A program made the translations under genes and the position numbers. From assembly GCF_007859855.1 (NCBI RefSeq), contig NZ_SJPK01000003.1:379182-443181 (forward strand): DNA of 64,000 nucleotides. The letters run 5' to 3'. How positions within the stretch are numbered: the stretch's first letter is position 1; every line of letters begins with the position of its first letter. The notes below the pieces were generated by a model, which worked only from the letters and a program-made list of their open reading frames with translations, was not told the DNA's origin and searched no databases. Below, piece after piece: positions 37,408 to 46,441 of this stretch. The DNA comes from Allorhodopirellula solitaria. Its GTDB lineage: Bacteria > Planctomycetota > Planctomycetia > Pirellulales > Pirellulaceae.

Positions 37408-38148
37408 ATGAAAATCAGACTCCGTGTTGAATCAGGCAGCCATGCAGGCAAGGAAATTGAAGTAGGCCAGGAGAAATTTCTGATCGGCCGCAGCAATTCC
37501 TGCCAGCTACGTCCGAAAAGTGAGTCCGTCAGCCGCAAGCACTGTATTATTGCGGTCCAGGATGGCCGCGTATTGGTGCAGGATCTCAAAAGCCGCAACG
37601 GTTCATTCGTCAACGAAAAACGCTTGCCACCGGATAAAGCCAAAGTGCTCAAGGACGGTGATGTCCTGCGGGTGGGCAAGCTCAGTTTCGGTGTGGTGAT
37701 CGAGCATGGTTTGCACGCGGCCAAGAAACCTGAGGTCAAGAGTGTGGCCGACGCCGCCGCTCGTGCCCACGCCGAGGGATCGTCGGATTCTCGCTTCGAA
37801 GAAGTGGACGTCAGTTCTTGGCTCGACGAGGCCGATGCGATCGATCGCGTTCGCAAAATGAACGATCCTGAGACGCGTCATCTGACTCTGCAGGAACAGC
37901 AGGAAGACGCCGATAGCGGCGACCTATCGATCAACTCGACAACTGTGGCGAACCCTACCTCGGACACCAAAAAAGTGGACGACAAGGAGGGAGAAGCAGC
38001 AGGGGAAGAGGGCGAGAAGGCCAAGAAGTTCAAGCGTCCTGAAAAACAAAAACCGGGAAAACTCCCCCAGGGCGTGAAGAAAGACCTGCTGGATACTTCG
38101 CGAGACGCGGCCGATGATGCGCTCAAGCGTTTCTTCAGCGGACGCTAG
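37408..38148 (+). CDS. FHA-domain phosphothreonine-binding protein
   Basis: 246 residues from ATG 37408, preceded by GAAGGGGAAA. The FHA domain fills about 1-105: KFLIGRSNSCQL, SVSRKHC, and LKSRNGSFVN give the arginine, serine and asparagine that contact phosphothreonine. The rest is charged and flexible with a Lys/Glu-rich tail, without a membrane segment. FHA proteins recognise targets of Ser/Thr kinases. The gene is followed 39 bases later by an ECF sigma factor with a membrane extension, so a signalling operon is likely. Confidence 0.9.
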   Translation: MKIRLRVESGSHAGKEIEVGQEKFLIGRSNSCQLRPKSESVSRKHCIIAVQDGRVLVQDLKSRNGSFVNEKRLPPDKAKVLKDGDVLRVGKLSFGVVIEHGLHAAKKPEVKSVADAAARAHAEGSSDSRFEEVDVSSWLDEADAIDRVRKMNDPETRHLTLQEQQEDADSGDLSINSTTVANPTSDTKKVDDKEGEAAGEEGEKAKKFKRPEKQKPGKLPQGVKKDLLDTSRDAADDALKRFFSGR

Positions 38149-38187
38149 ATACTCTCTGCCTCGTTGCACCTTCCGGCAAACGCCCTC

Positions 38188-39387
38188 ATGAGCCTGTCCA
38201 CCGATTCTTTTGCCATACTATCGAGTTCGGCTGCGACCAACGCGGCTTTGGTGGATCGTTGCCAGCACCGTGATGAACCCGCCTTCGCTGAAATTTTCAA
38301 GCGGCACCGGGATCTGATCTATCGTGTTTGCCTGCGTTACGTCGGCCATCATCACGACGCTGAAGACATGACACAGGAGACGTTCCGCCGGGCGGCTGCG
38401 GCGATCTCGCGAGTCGATTCGCAGCGTCCCATTGAACCGTGGTTGGTCACGATCGCGGCCAATCGTTGCCGGAGTTTTTTGTCGCGCCGGCAGGGTGACC
38501 GTTCCATCGGTTCGCTGGAGGAGACGAAGGTCACCAGCGATCGTAAGCATGATCATGCTGACCGACTCTCTCTCGGCGAGCAACTCGATCTTGCTCTGCA
38601 GCGATTGCCCGCCAATCAACGCCACGCCTTTGAGCTTATCCATCAACGTGAACTCACCTATCCCGAGGCGGCCCGGGTGATGGGCCGTCCCATGGGAACG
38701 GTCAAGACATGGGTCCGACGGGCCAAACGCGGCCTGCAGGACACGCTCCGGGCAGCCGAGTCCGAGGTGGGATCAATGCCCCCAGCGAGCGCCGTGGCCC
38801 CAGCGAGCGCCGTGATTTCTGCAGACGATTCCCAGCTCTCGGCGGCGGAATTCCGCCCCGGGCGGCGTACGGCCGTGGGCGTCGTGGCCACTGCGTTATT
38901 GCTCGGTTGTTTGATCGTTGCAAACCGCAGTCCCTCGCAGGTTTCGCCGCTGGCATCGGTACCCGGCAGCCATCTGCTCTCGCCGGCTCCCGCGGTCGTT
39001 GAGCCTCTACCCGCGGGCGGAGATGTCCAGCGGCACAGTGGGGCTCCGGCCCACGATTGGCAATGGGCATCGCTCAATGCGTTCCTCCACACACGATTGA
39101 GTGTCGAGGGAGTTCGCGCCCTGCCGCTGAATCGTTGGATGCAACAGACCTCACCGGCACTGGGGCACCTTCACTCGGGTATCAAACCCTTGAGTTCGAC
39201 CCTTCACCGGGTTGCCGAACTTTTTCAGTGTGAGGTGGCACAGACCAGCCTGATTCCGGGGGCGGAGCCCGGGGAGTTGGGAAGAGATGGGGCGGGCGAG
39301 TATCGGTCATCCATCGATGCAGGAACCTCCGGTCAACTGGATCAAACCACCACGCTCACGCAGCGTCAGCATCGTTCAATCGCATGA
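38188..39387 (+). CDS. ECF sigma factor fused to a transmembrane and extracytoplasmic C-terminus
   Basis: 399 residues from ATG 38188. Sigma region 2 is at about 22-100 (PAFAEIFKRHRDLIYRVCLRYV, DAEDMTQETFRRA) and region 4 at about 130-190 (LPANQRHAFELIHQ, YPEAARVMGRPMGTVKTWVRRAKRGL). A linker with two ASAV repeats precedes one hydrophobic helix at about 228-246 (TAVGVVATALLLGCLIVA) and then about 150 residues outside the membrane with no recognised fold. No separate anti-sigma gene is present, so control may lie in this extension. Its stop overlaps the next start (ATGATGA), indicating coupling to the hydrolase-like gene. Confidence 0.88.
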   Translation: MSLSTDSFAILSSSAATNAALVDRCQHRDEPAFAEIFKRHRDLIYRVCLRYVGHHHDAEDMTQETFRRAAAAISRVDSQRPIEPWLVTIAANRCRSFLSRRQGDRSIGSLEETKVTSDRKHDHADRLSLGEQLDLALQRLPANQRHAFELIHQRELTYPEAARVMGRPMGTVKTWVRRAKRGLQDTLRAAESEVGSMPPASAVAPASAVISADDSQLSAAEFRPGRRTAVGVVATALLLGCLIVANRSPSQVSPLASVPGSHLLSPAPAVVEPLPAGGDVQRHSGAPAHDWQWASLNAFLHTRLSVEGVRALPLNRWMQQTSPALGHLHSGIKPLSSTLHRVAELFQCEVAQTSLIPGAEPGELGRDGAGEYRSSIDAGTSGQLDQTTTLTQRQHRSIA

Positions 39388-41996
39388 TGAGCTGTTCTGT
39401 TCGGCGCCGAATCTACCGAGCCATTGGCCTGGCGGTCGCAGGGATGGTCGTCGTGCTGGGGCAACCCCAGCGATGTCCTGCCGAGCAATTGATCACGCTT
39501 CGCAATGGTGTCACCCTGCAGGGCATCTACATCGAGCTGCCTACACTCAATCACAATTCAGCGTCGCTTGGCGCCGATGGCGGGATTCAGACGCGTCCGA
39601 TTTGGATGATCGACGATGGGCTTCGTCGCACCTATGTCCATCGGCGCGGGATGGTCAACAATGAACCGGTCGAGGTTCCCGATCTGGGGTTGAGGATGGA
39701 GTTTCCGCAACCGATCCCCCAGGGCGCCAACGAGGTCGGGGCGCTCGGCCAGATCTTGGGCGTGACGCCGCTCAACGAGTTCGGGCGGCGGCAGATGAGC
39801 GTCCGCGGCACCGATGGTTCGCCCACGATTATCTATCAGGGCCTAACCGAGCTGACGTCTCGCTATGCGAAGCTCGAGGCCCTCAAATCGGACTCCCCGA
39901 TGCAGTTGGACATGCGCGTGGCCACGGAGTCGATTGACACGCCTGCATTGCAGCGAATCTTCGGCAGACTGCTCGATCAAGATGATCCCGATGCGCGGCT
40001 CGAAGAGGTGCGGTTTTTTATCGAAGCGGAACGCTATGGAGATGCCAGGCGAGAGTTGCAGGCGATCCTCCAGCAGTTCCCTGAGCAGCAGGAGCTGAAA
40101 CCGCAATTAACAGCCCTCGTCGAGAGGCAGGCGATGCAGTTGTTCGAGCAAGCGCAGCTGCGGCGGGAGTCGGGCCAGCCCGCGCTCGCCAGTGCAATCC
40201 TCAACAACTTCCCGCTCGGCCGTGTCGGTCGCGTAACCCGGCTGCGGGTGGAAGACGAGCTCGGCGAGATCAGGAAACTGCAAACGCAGCGGGACGACGC
40301 TGTTGCCAACCTGCGGAAGCTAGTCGACGAACTCGCGCCCGCGGACCAGAACGCGTTGGCCGGCGTCGTCGACGAGATCGATCAGCACCTTTCACCCAAT
40401 ACGCTCAGCCGGCTCAGTGACTTCATTCGGCTCGGTGAAAACGAAACGATCCCAGTGCAGAGGCGGGTCGCACTGGCGGTTGCCGGTTGGATCTTGGGGA
40501 GCGGTTCGGGGGAACAAAACCTGGTGATCGTAATCTCTTGGGTGGAGGTCCGAGATCTGGTGGCAAAATACCTCGCACACCCCGACCCCGAGGTTCGCGC
40601 CGTTTTGATGGAAAATTTGAGAGTTCTCGAAGGCGCCAGTGCCGAGGCGATTGCGAAAATGCTGCCGCTGATGCCACCGCCGCTGGCGAGTGACCAAGCG
40701 ATCGCGATTCATCGCGGTGCCGAAGCCGCTGAGGCTGAATCGGAAGCGTCATCGTTCCATGTGCCAGTCGGCGCCGTTGCCGACGAACTCGTCCATGGGA
40801 TGTATCACATCGGCCCGGACGAGGAAGCGTTTGAGGCCGCTCAAGCAGCCGATCCCATGGCCGTCCCGGACGCTGCCTATCTGGTGCAGCTACCGCCTGA
40901 GTACGATCCGCTCCGCGAGTATCCCTGTATCGTTGCCCTGCACGCCGCGGGTGCTCCCGCCGAGACGCAACTGAATTGGTGGGCAGGCGTGGCCACCGAA
41001 CGGTTCCTCAGTCCCGTCCAGGATGACCGAGCCGATCCCGCCTCGGCGGCGGTAGGCGCAGGAGATGAGTCCGAGCCGGGCGATCGGGAGGCTCAGGGCG
41101 AGATGGCGTCGCCACAGTCCAAGGCGATGCGTTTGGGGCACGCTGCCCGGAACGGGTTCATCGTGGTGACGCCACGCTGGACTCGCGGTGGCCAACAGAG
41201 TTACGAGTACACGATGCGGGAACACGATGCGGTTCTCCGCAGCGTCCGCGGAGCGATGCGGCGGTTTTCGATCGACGCGGATCGGATTTTTATCGGCGGC
41301 CACGGGGCTGGCGGTACTGCGGCATGGGACATTGCTCTGTCTCATCCTGACATTTGGGCTGGGATGATCGCCATCGGCGCCGAACCCCGCAAGACGCTGT
41401 TGCACTATGACGTCAATGCGGTCTACGTACCCACCTATCTCGTGATGGGTGAAAAAGACGGCCGGCCGCTCAAACGCAATGGCGCCGTCTACGATGACTA
41501 CATGACCTACCAGCACGATGCCATGGTGGTGATGTATCGCGGGCGGGGGAAAGAGTTTTTCTACGAAGAGAGCGAACGCATCTATGACTGGATGAAGACG
41601 CCCGAGCACCGCCGGGCGGATTTTCCGCAGGAGATTGACGTTGTTACCATGCGGCAGGGCGACCGCTTTTTCTGGTGGTTGGAGTGGGATGAATCCCTGC
41701 CCGAGACGGTGATCAACCCGATCCTGTGGGAAGAGGCGAAACGGATCAAGGCGGCCAAGGTCGACGCGCGGATCGGTGCCAATAATGAGATCCAAATTTC
41801 CCAGGCCCCCGCGATCGCCTTCACGATCTGGTTGTCGCCTCAGATGCCGTTGGACTTCCGATCCCAGATCGCCGTCCGGTACCGTGGTCAACGCGGTAAT
41901 TTCCGCTTTACCGGCGAGTTCGAAACGATGCTCGAGGACGTCCGTAGCCGCGCCGATCGCAAACGCCCGTTTTGGGGACGCGTTAAGATCCCGTAG
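39384..41996 (+). CDS. Large exported protein with degenerate alpha/beta-hydrolase domain
   Basis: 870 residues; ATG 39384 overlaps the sigma gene's stop, and ATG 39387 is the alternative. An N-terminal signal-like helix (RAIGLAVAGMVVVLG) is followed by an unrecognised region (about 35-280), a helical region, and an alpha/beta-hydrolase-like domain from about 500: LPPEYDPLREYPCIVALHAAG, FIVVTPRW, DADRIFIGGHGAGG, VMGEKDG. The nucleophile elbow reads GGHGAGG, so glycine (G641) stands where serine is expected; a classic serine hydrolase reaction is therefore unlikely. It may be a binding protein or a substrate sensor linked to the membrane sigma factor. Confidence 0.72.
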   Translation: MMSCSVRRRIYRAIGLAVAGMVVVLGQPQRCPAEQLITLRNGVTLQGIYIELPTLNHNSASLGADGGIQTRPIWMIDDGLRRTYVHRRGMVNNEPVEVPDLGLRMEFPQPIPQGANEVGALGQILGVTPLNEFGRRQMSVRGTDGSPTIIYQGLTELTSRYAKLEALKSDSPMQLDMRVATESIDTPALQRIFGRLLDQDDPDARLEEVRFFIEAERYGDARRELQAILQQFPEQQELKPQLTALVERQAMQLFEQAQLRRESGQPALASAILNNFPLGRVGRVTRLRVEDELGEIRKLQTQRDDAVANLRKLVDELAPADQNALAGVVDEIDQHLSPNTLSRLSDFIRLGENETIPVQRRVALAVAGWILGSGSGEQNLVIVISWVEVRDLVAKYLAHPDPEVRAVLMENLRVLEGASAEAIAKMLPLMPPPLASDQAIAIHRGAEAAEAESEASSFHVPVGAVADELVHGMYHIGPDEEAFEAAQAADPMAVPDAAYLVQLPPEYDPLREYPCIVALHAAGAPAETQLNWWAGVATERFLSPVQDDRADPASAAVGAGDESEPGDREAQGEMASPQSKAMRLGHAARNGFIVVTPRWTRGGQQSYEYTMREHDAVLRSVRGAMRRFSIDADRIFIGGHGAGGTAAWDIALSHPDIWAGMIAIGAEPRKTLLHYDVNAVYVPTYLVMGEKDGRPLKRNGAVYDDYMTYQHDAMVVMYRGRGKEFFYEESERIYDWMKTPEHRRADFPQEIDVVTMRQGDRFFWWLEWDESLPETVINPILWEEAKRIKAAKVDARIGANNEIQISQAPAIAFTIWLSPQMPLDFRSQIAVRYRGQRGNFRFTGEFETMLEDVRSRADRKRPFWGRVKIP

Positions 41997-42171
41997 TCGA
42001 TGGCGCTGCGAAGGGAAGGTATCTGGGCGGTTCTGCACGTGGCAAAGATGCGGCCTGGCATCGTCACGCCCCAGACAGGTGAGTGGACTGTTATCCTAGT
42101 GCATTGATTTCAACGTGGCGTTGTTTCATTCGCTGCGGATTGCATTGTTCCATCTTCGTGAAAGTACCTTC

Positions 42172-43482
42172 ATGACACACCGTGATGCTCGATCGCTACA
42201 TCCTCGACTAAGCCGCCGTCAGGCTCTCGGTGGGCTGTCCGCCGCCGCTTCGTTGGCCGCATTGGGGCCGGTCGCGTGCGCCGAATCAGACGCGAAGCTT
42301 CCGCCGGTACGGCAATTGACCCACGGCCCGCTGAACCATTGGTTCGGCTACTACGACAAACGCGAATTCGATCCGAGCAATCGATTGGTACTGTCCAACC
42401 AACTCCGTTTTGAAGGTCGCACGCCCGCACCGGAGGACACGATCGGAGTGGGCATGGTCGACACTCAAGACAACGACAAATGGATCCCGCTGGGGCGGAG
42501 CAACGCCTGGGGATGGCAGCAGGGTTGCATGTTGCAGTGGCGCCCGGGGTCGGAGTCGGAGGTGATTTGGAATGATCGCGAGGGCGACCAACACGTCAGC
42601 CGGCTATTGGATGTGAAGACGAAAAAGCAGCGCACGTTGCCCCGCCCGATCTACGCCCTCAGCCCCGGCGGCAAGTACGCGATCACGGCTGATTTTGCCC
42701 GTATCCAACGCATGCGTCGCGGCTACGGTTACGTCGGCTTGCCCGATCCCTGCGCCGACGAACGCGCTCCCGAGGAATCGGGGGTGTGGAGAATGGATCT
42801 CGAAACCGGCGAGACGAAACTGATCTTTTCGCTCGCCGATGCGGCGCAGATCGACTATCAGGGCAAGTCGCTCGCCGATAAATGGAACTACTTCAATCAC
42901 CTTCTCGTCAGTCCCGACGGGTCGCGTTTCATCGTCCTGCATCGCTGGCGAGACAATCGCGGTTCGGGCCGGGAGGCTCAGCCTGTGGGCGGGTTCTCGA
43001 CTCGCATGTTCACCGTGAACATGGATGGCTCGGAGCGTTACATCCTCGACCCCGCCGGGCATACGTCGCACTTCATTTGGCGTGACCCCAATCATGTCTG
43101 TGCATGGACCCGCCCCGCAGGCAAACCGTGGGCGTTTTATCTCATGAAGGATCGCAGTCGCGACATCCACGTCGTCGGCGAGGGCGTGATGTCCACCAAC
43201 GGTCACAATACCTATGTACCTCAAACGGATAACGAATGGATCCTCAACGACACGTACCCCCAGGGCCAGAACCGCGAGCAAAACCCGTATCTGTATCATG
43301 TTCCGAGTAACCGCCGAGTGTCGTTGGGCAAGTTCCCCTCACCACCCGCCTACACCGGAGAATGGCGATGCGATACCCATCCACGCAGCAGCAATGATGG
43401 GCAGTCGGTCGTGATCGATTCACCTCACAACAACGGTCGCCAGATGTACCACATCGACATCAGCAGCATCATCAATGGCTGA
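42172..43482 (+). CDS. Tat-exported beta-propeller protein
   Basis: 436 residues from ATG 42172. The twin-arginine signal is LSRRQALGGLSAAASLAALG. The mature part has repeated propeller-like strands (VLSNQLRFEG, GVGMVDTQDN, YALSPGGKYAITADFARI, LLVSPDGSRFIVLHRW, MFTVNMDGSERYIL), like TolB or oligogalacturonate-lyase-type propellers. The lyase histidines were not identified, so only the fold is claimed. The phosphatase gene overlaps its end by 8 bases, suggesting one transcript. Confidence 0.65.
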   Translation: MTHRDARSLHPRLSRRQALGGLSAAASLAALGPVACAESDAKLPPVRQLTHGPLNHWFGYYDKREFDPSNRLVLSNQLRFEGRTPAPEDTIGVGMVDTQDNDKWIPLGRSNAWGWQQGCMLQWRPGSESEVIWNDREGDQHVSRLLDVKTKKQRTLPRPIYALSPGGKYAITADFARIQRMRRGYGYVGLPDPCADERAPEESGVWRMDLETGETKLIFSLADAAQIDYQGKSLADKWNYFNHLLVSPDGSRFIVLHRWRDNRGSGREAQPVGGFSTRMFTVNMDGSERYILDPAGHTSHFIWRDPNHVCAWTRPAGKPWAFYLMKDRSRDIHVVGEGVMSTNGHNTYVPQTDNEWILNDTYPQGQNREQNPYLYHVPSNRRVSLGKFPSPPAYTGEWRCDTHPRSSNDGQSVVIDSPHNNGRQMYHIDISSIING

Positions 43483-43990
43483 GCAAGGAATGCCTCCAAA
43501 CACCGTTCCCAAATCGGTTCTATTTGTTTGCTTGGGCAACATCTGTCGTTCACCGACGGGGGAAGGCATGCTAACGCATGCGCTCGCTGAGAGTGGATTG
43601 AGCGATGCCATCACGGTCGATTCGGCCGGCACGGCAGGCTATCACATTGGAAAACCGGCCGACGCGCGAATGCAGAGGGCAGCCGAGCGACGCGGGGTTG
43701 CTCTGCACAGTCGGGCTCGTCAATTGTCTGCCCGTGATCTCCAGGCTTTCGATCTGGTCATTGCCATGGATCGCGAGAATCAGGCGGGGATCGAGGGGCT
43801 TCGTTCGCCGGCGGGTGGTGAGGAGCGAGCGGAGATTCGCTTGCTCAGTACCTTCCTCGATGACTCCTGGCCCGTCGATGTTCCCGACCCCTATCACGGG
43901 GACGCCGCGGGGTTCGAGTACGTCGTCGACATGATCGCCGCTGCTTGTCCGGAGGTCATCGCCTACCTGCAAAGCGGGCAGTCGAGCTGA
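43475..43990 (+). CDS. Low-molecular-weight protein tyrosine phosphatase
   Basis: 171 residues. The P-loop CLGNICRSP (C19 nucleophile, R25) lies after the first beta strand, and the general acid is in DVPDPYHG near residue 130. These features define the cytoplasmic LMW-PTP/Wzb-ArsC-like family. The protein would remove phosphate from tyrosine (or arginine) residues. It overlaps the propeller gene by 8 bases and is near FHA and kinase genes, but no tyrosine kinase is in the window. Confidence 0.93.
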   Translation: MAEQGMPPNTVPKSVLFVCLGNICRSPTGEGMLTHALAESGLSDAITVDSAGTAGYHIGKPADARMQRAAERRGVALHSRARQLSARDLQAFDLVIAMDRENQAGIEGLRSPAGGEERAEIRLLSTFLDDSWPVDVPDPYHGDAAGFEYVVDMIAAACPEVIAYLQSGQSS

Positions 43991-44188
43991 TCGACGTGGT
44001 CGCGACGATAGTGAGCCGAGGGCCCTACGTCGAAGGCGTTTTAGAAAATAGCCGGTGGTCGAGCACAGCGAACACCACCGGAAAAGGTGCGAAACGCAAG
44101 AGCCAACCCCGAATGGGGTTGAAGATCATCCCTGACGGGATACTTTTGGGTAACCGACAGCCGCGTCGTTTCGAAAACCGCCGCTGCC
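43991..44188. repeat. Intergenic region with two hairpins and a dispersed motif
   Basis: Between two convergent genes lie an 8-bp stem CCGGTGGT/ACCACCGG (44052-44059 with 44074-44081) and a 7-bp palindrome CAACCCC-GAAT-GGGGTTG (44104-44121). The first stem begins inside GAAAATAGCCGGTGG (44044-44058), which recurs at 55005-55019 and in altered form at 15309-15323. No T-run follows either stem. Confidence 0.7.
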
Positions 44189-46237
44189 TCAGACTCCCGT
44201 TGCCAGCGACCCGCTCGCCGAGGCTCGCTTGGCGGCGACCATGTCGCGGAATTGCACTCGCAGGTTCTTCAGCCAGAACAGCAGGTATACGTTCGCCACG
44301 ACTGATAGCAATAACAGAGCGTTGAAGATGGGTTGTGCGGCGACTTGCTCGGCAGGTCGTTCGATTTTGCTTGCACCACCTCTGCCTGAGGCCTGATTGT
44401 CATCGTCTCGGTCACGCGCGAAACGATCCGCGGCGGAAGCACGCGAGCTGTCGTCAGTCAGATCCGATAGGCGATCGTTTCTGCCTGCGTTGGCGGGGAG
44501 AAGGTTATCGCCGCCGTTACGGCCGTCGAGGCCGGCCAAGCGGGAATCCGAATCCGATGCAAACCCGTCCCGGCCACGGCCTCCGGCCGCGGGGAGGTCC
44601 AGCGGCGGTCGCACCAAGGACGAGCCCGATGAGGAATTGCGATCCGCCGGATGATTGACAATCCCCTTGCCGCCTGCCTGTCCCAGGTTTCCGCCCAGGT
44701 TTCCGCCCATGTTTCCAATGTTCCGGCCTGCCTTTCCCGTGTTCCGGCCTGCCTGTCCTATGCTCGATCCCAAGTTTGGTCCCATGCTTGAGCCCAGGTT
44801 TGGCCGACCCATGCTTGACCCCAGGTTCGCCATACTCTGGCGCGAGGCTTGAGGAGGGCTACCAATCGGTGATGGGGGGGCGCCGATGGAATCCTCTGCG
44901 GTGATCAATTGCCCCTGTCGGTCGATCCGTCGGCCATAATGGTCCACGCGATAGCCTTCGCGGTCCACAGGATACCCCTCGGCGTCGTAGCTATACCCAT
45001 TCTTGGGAAGCTGGGCCGCCTGGGCAGGACTCAAATTGGGGTCGTAGTCCAGCCCATTGCCCGACGATGCGGTTTGTGTGGTGTCGCTCGCGTAGGGCGA
45101 GGGCGATTGCCCTCCACTTGGATTCGACGAAGTTGCAACGGAGGTCGGGGGGGCCTGCAGTCCAGCGGGCAGGCGTGCGAAGTTGCCTCCTGCGAAGGCA
45201 CCTCCGGCGCCTCCGACGGGTGATGTCGAAGGTCGGCTACCCGAGTTATTTTGCAACGCATACCAATCTGGATCTTGTGCTGGCGACGTGGAGGGAGGCC
45301 CCGACGCGCTGTATGGATTGGCATTCGTCGACGAAGTCGAAGGTTGCGATGATGTCAGACTCGGGGGCGTCCCGTACCCTGGGGGTGATCCAGAGCCCGT
45401 TGTGCTGCTGTAGGTATTGGTCGGATTCGGGTTGCTCCCGTAGGATGATGGTGGGGGCCCGTTGGCTGACGAGCCGCCAGTGTTCGGTGGCAGGGCCGGG
45501 CCGTAGATCGCCCGGTTGGCTGCATCCTGGACACCGTTGGCAGCCGCTTGGACTTGCGCGTTGGTCGAGTTCTCCATTCGCTTGGCGGCGTTCTGGATGT
45601 TCTGTTGAATCTGCTGGCGGCTGGCGTCGGTGGCCGAATTGAATTGATTGGCGGCATCTCGCGCCGCCTGCTCCAGGCTGGCGCTGTTGTATCCGGTACC
45701 GCTCGGATTGGTGTTTCCATAGCCGGTCCCGCTGTAGGTGGTGCTCGGTGGCGACGTGCTCGGCGGCAATGTACTTGGCTGGGAGGCGTTCCCACCGCTT
45801 GATGCGGGGGTCATGCCATATCCGCCGGGCATGTTCATGCCACCGCTCTGCGGCGCCGGTTTCATCATCGCCGTGGTGGTGGATCCGGTTGCTCCGATGG
45901 GGCGCAGTTCCGTGGGATTGCCCATCGAAGGGATCGGAACGGGGATCTGATCAGGATCCGACGCAGCGAACGAGGAGGGGGCGGACGCACTGCGGCTGGA
46001 GAGATATTCCGGGGTGATCCGGGGGACACTGCCCTCGCCCACGCGGATCACGACTTCGCTGACGTGCGAGCGGATCTCCGCAGGGATTTGACTGGAAATC
46101 TCGCCCGTGCGGGCGACTTGTTCCATTTTATCCGGCGGAATTTGAATGATGTACTTCACGCCGTCCCGGTCATCGGGGGTCCACCCATAGGTGATCCCGA
46201 CAGTCGCAGCCATCAAAAGCATCACAGCGCCACTCAT
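44189..46237 (-). CDS. Low-complexity Gly/Ser/Pro/Asn-rich protein with N- and C-terminal membrane helices
   Basis: 682 residues from ATG 46237, preceded by AAAGGA at a good distance; the longer frame is not used. An N-terminal hydrophobic helix (VMLLMAATVGITYGW) is followed by a short folded part (YIIQIPPDKMEQVARTGEISSQIP), then some 500 residues of Pro/Ser/Thr/Gly/Asn-rich sequence, including NLGSSMG repeats and a GR/GN/GG block. Near the C-terminus is one membrane helix (FNALLLLSVVANVYLLFWL) and a basic tail. It looks like a secreted or cell-surface scaffold. No family was recognised. Confidence 0.72.
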   Translation of the reverse strand: MSGAVMLLMAATVGITYGWTPDDRDGVKYIIQIPPDKMEQVARTGEISSQIPAEIRSHVSEVVIRVGEGSVPRITPEYLSSRSASAPSSFAASDPDQIPVPIPSMGNPTELRPIGATGSTTTAMMKPAPQSGGMNMPGGYGMTPASSGGNASQPSTLPPSTSPPSTTYSGTGYGNTNPSGTGYNSASLEQAARDAANQFNSATDASRQQIQQNIQNAAKRMENSTNAQVQAAANGVQDAANRAIYGPALPPNTGGSSANGPPPSSYGSNPNPTNTYSSTTGSGSPPGYGTPPSLTSSQPSTSSTNANPYSASGPPSTSPAQDPDWYALQNNSGSRPSTSPVGGAGGAFAGGNFARLPAGLQAPPTSVATSSNPSGGQSPSPYASDTTQTASSGNGLDYDPNLSPAQAAQLPKNGYSYDAEGYPVDREGYRVDHYGRRIDRQGQLITAEDSIGAPPSPIGSPPQASRQSMANLGSSMGRPNLGSSMGPNLGSSIGQAGRNTGKAGRNIGNMGGNLGGNLGQAGGKGIVNHPADRNSSSGSSLVRPPLDLPAAGGRGRDGFASDSDSRLAGLDGRNGGDNLLPANAGRNDRLSDLTDDSSRASAADRFARDRDDDNQASGRGGASKIERPAEQVAAQPIFNALLLLSVVANVYLLFWLKNLRVQFRDMVAAKRASASGSLATGV

Positions 46238-46441
46238 GGCACAATCCTTTGCTGTGTTGAATGATTGGGACGGGCAAAGACAGTCTTTGCGGTCCCGATC
46301 GACACAGCCCAACTCCTCGTCAGGCGATTCCAATGTCGATCACCCGCCGAAACGGGTTTCACAGCACAATTTATCGCCCCAGGTGAATCCAGGTAAAGCC
46401 CGATCGTGGGGGAAAATGGGAATTCCCGATGAGTTCCGGGT

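Noticed and set aside
40890-42038. 382-codon open frame on the minus strand
   Set aside because: Opposite the 870-residue hydrolase-like gene, which has conserved fold motifs; the minus frame has none.
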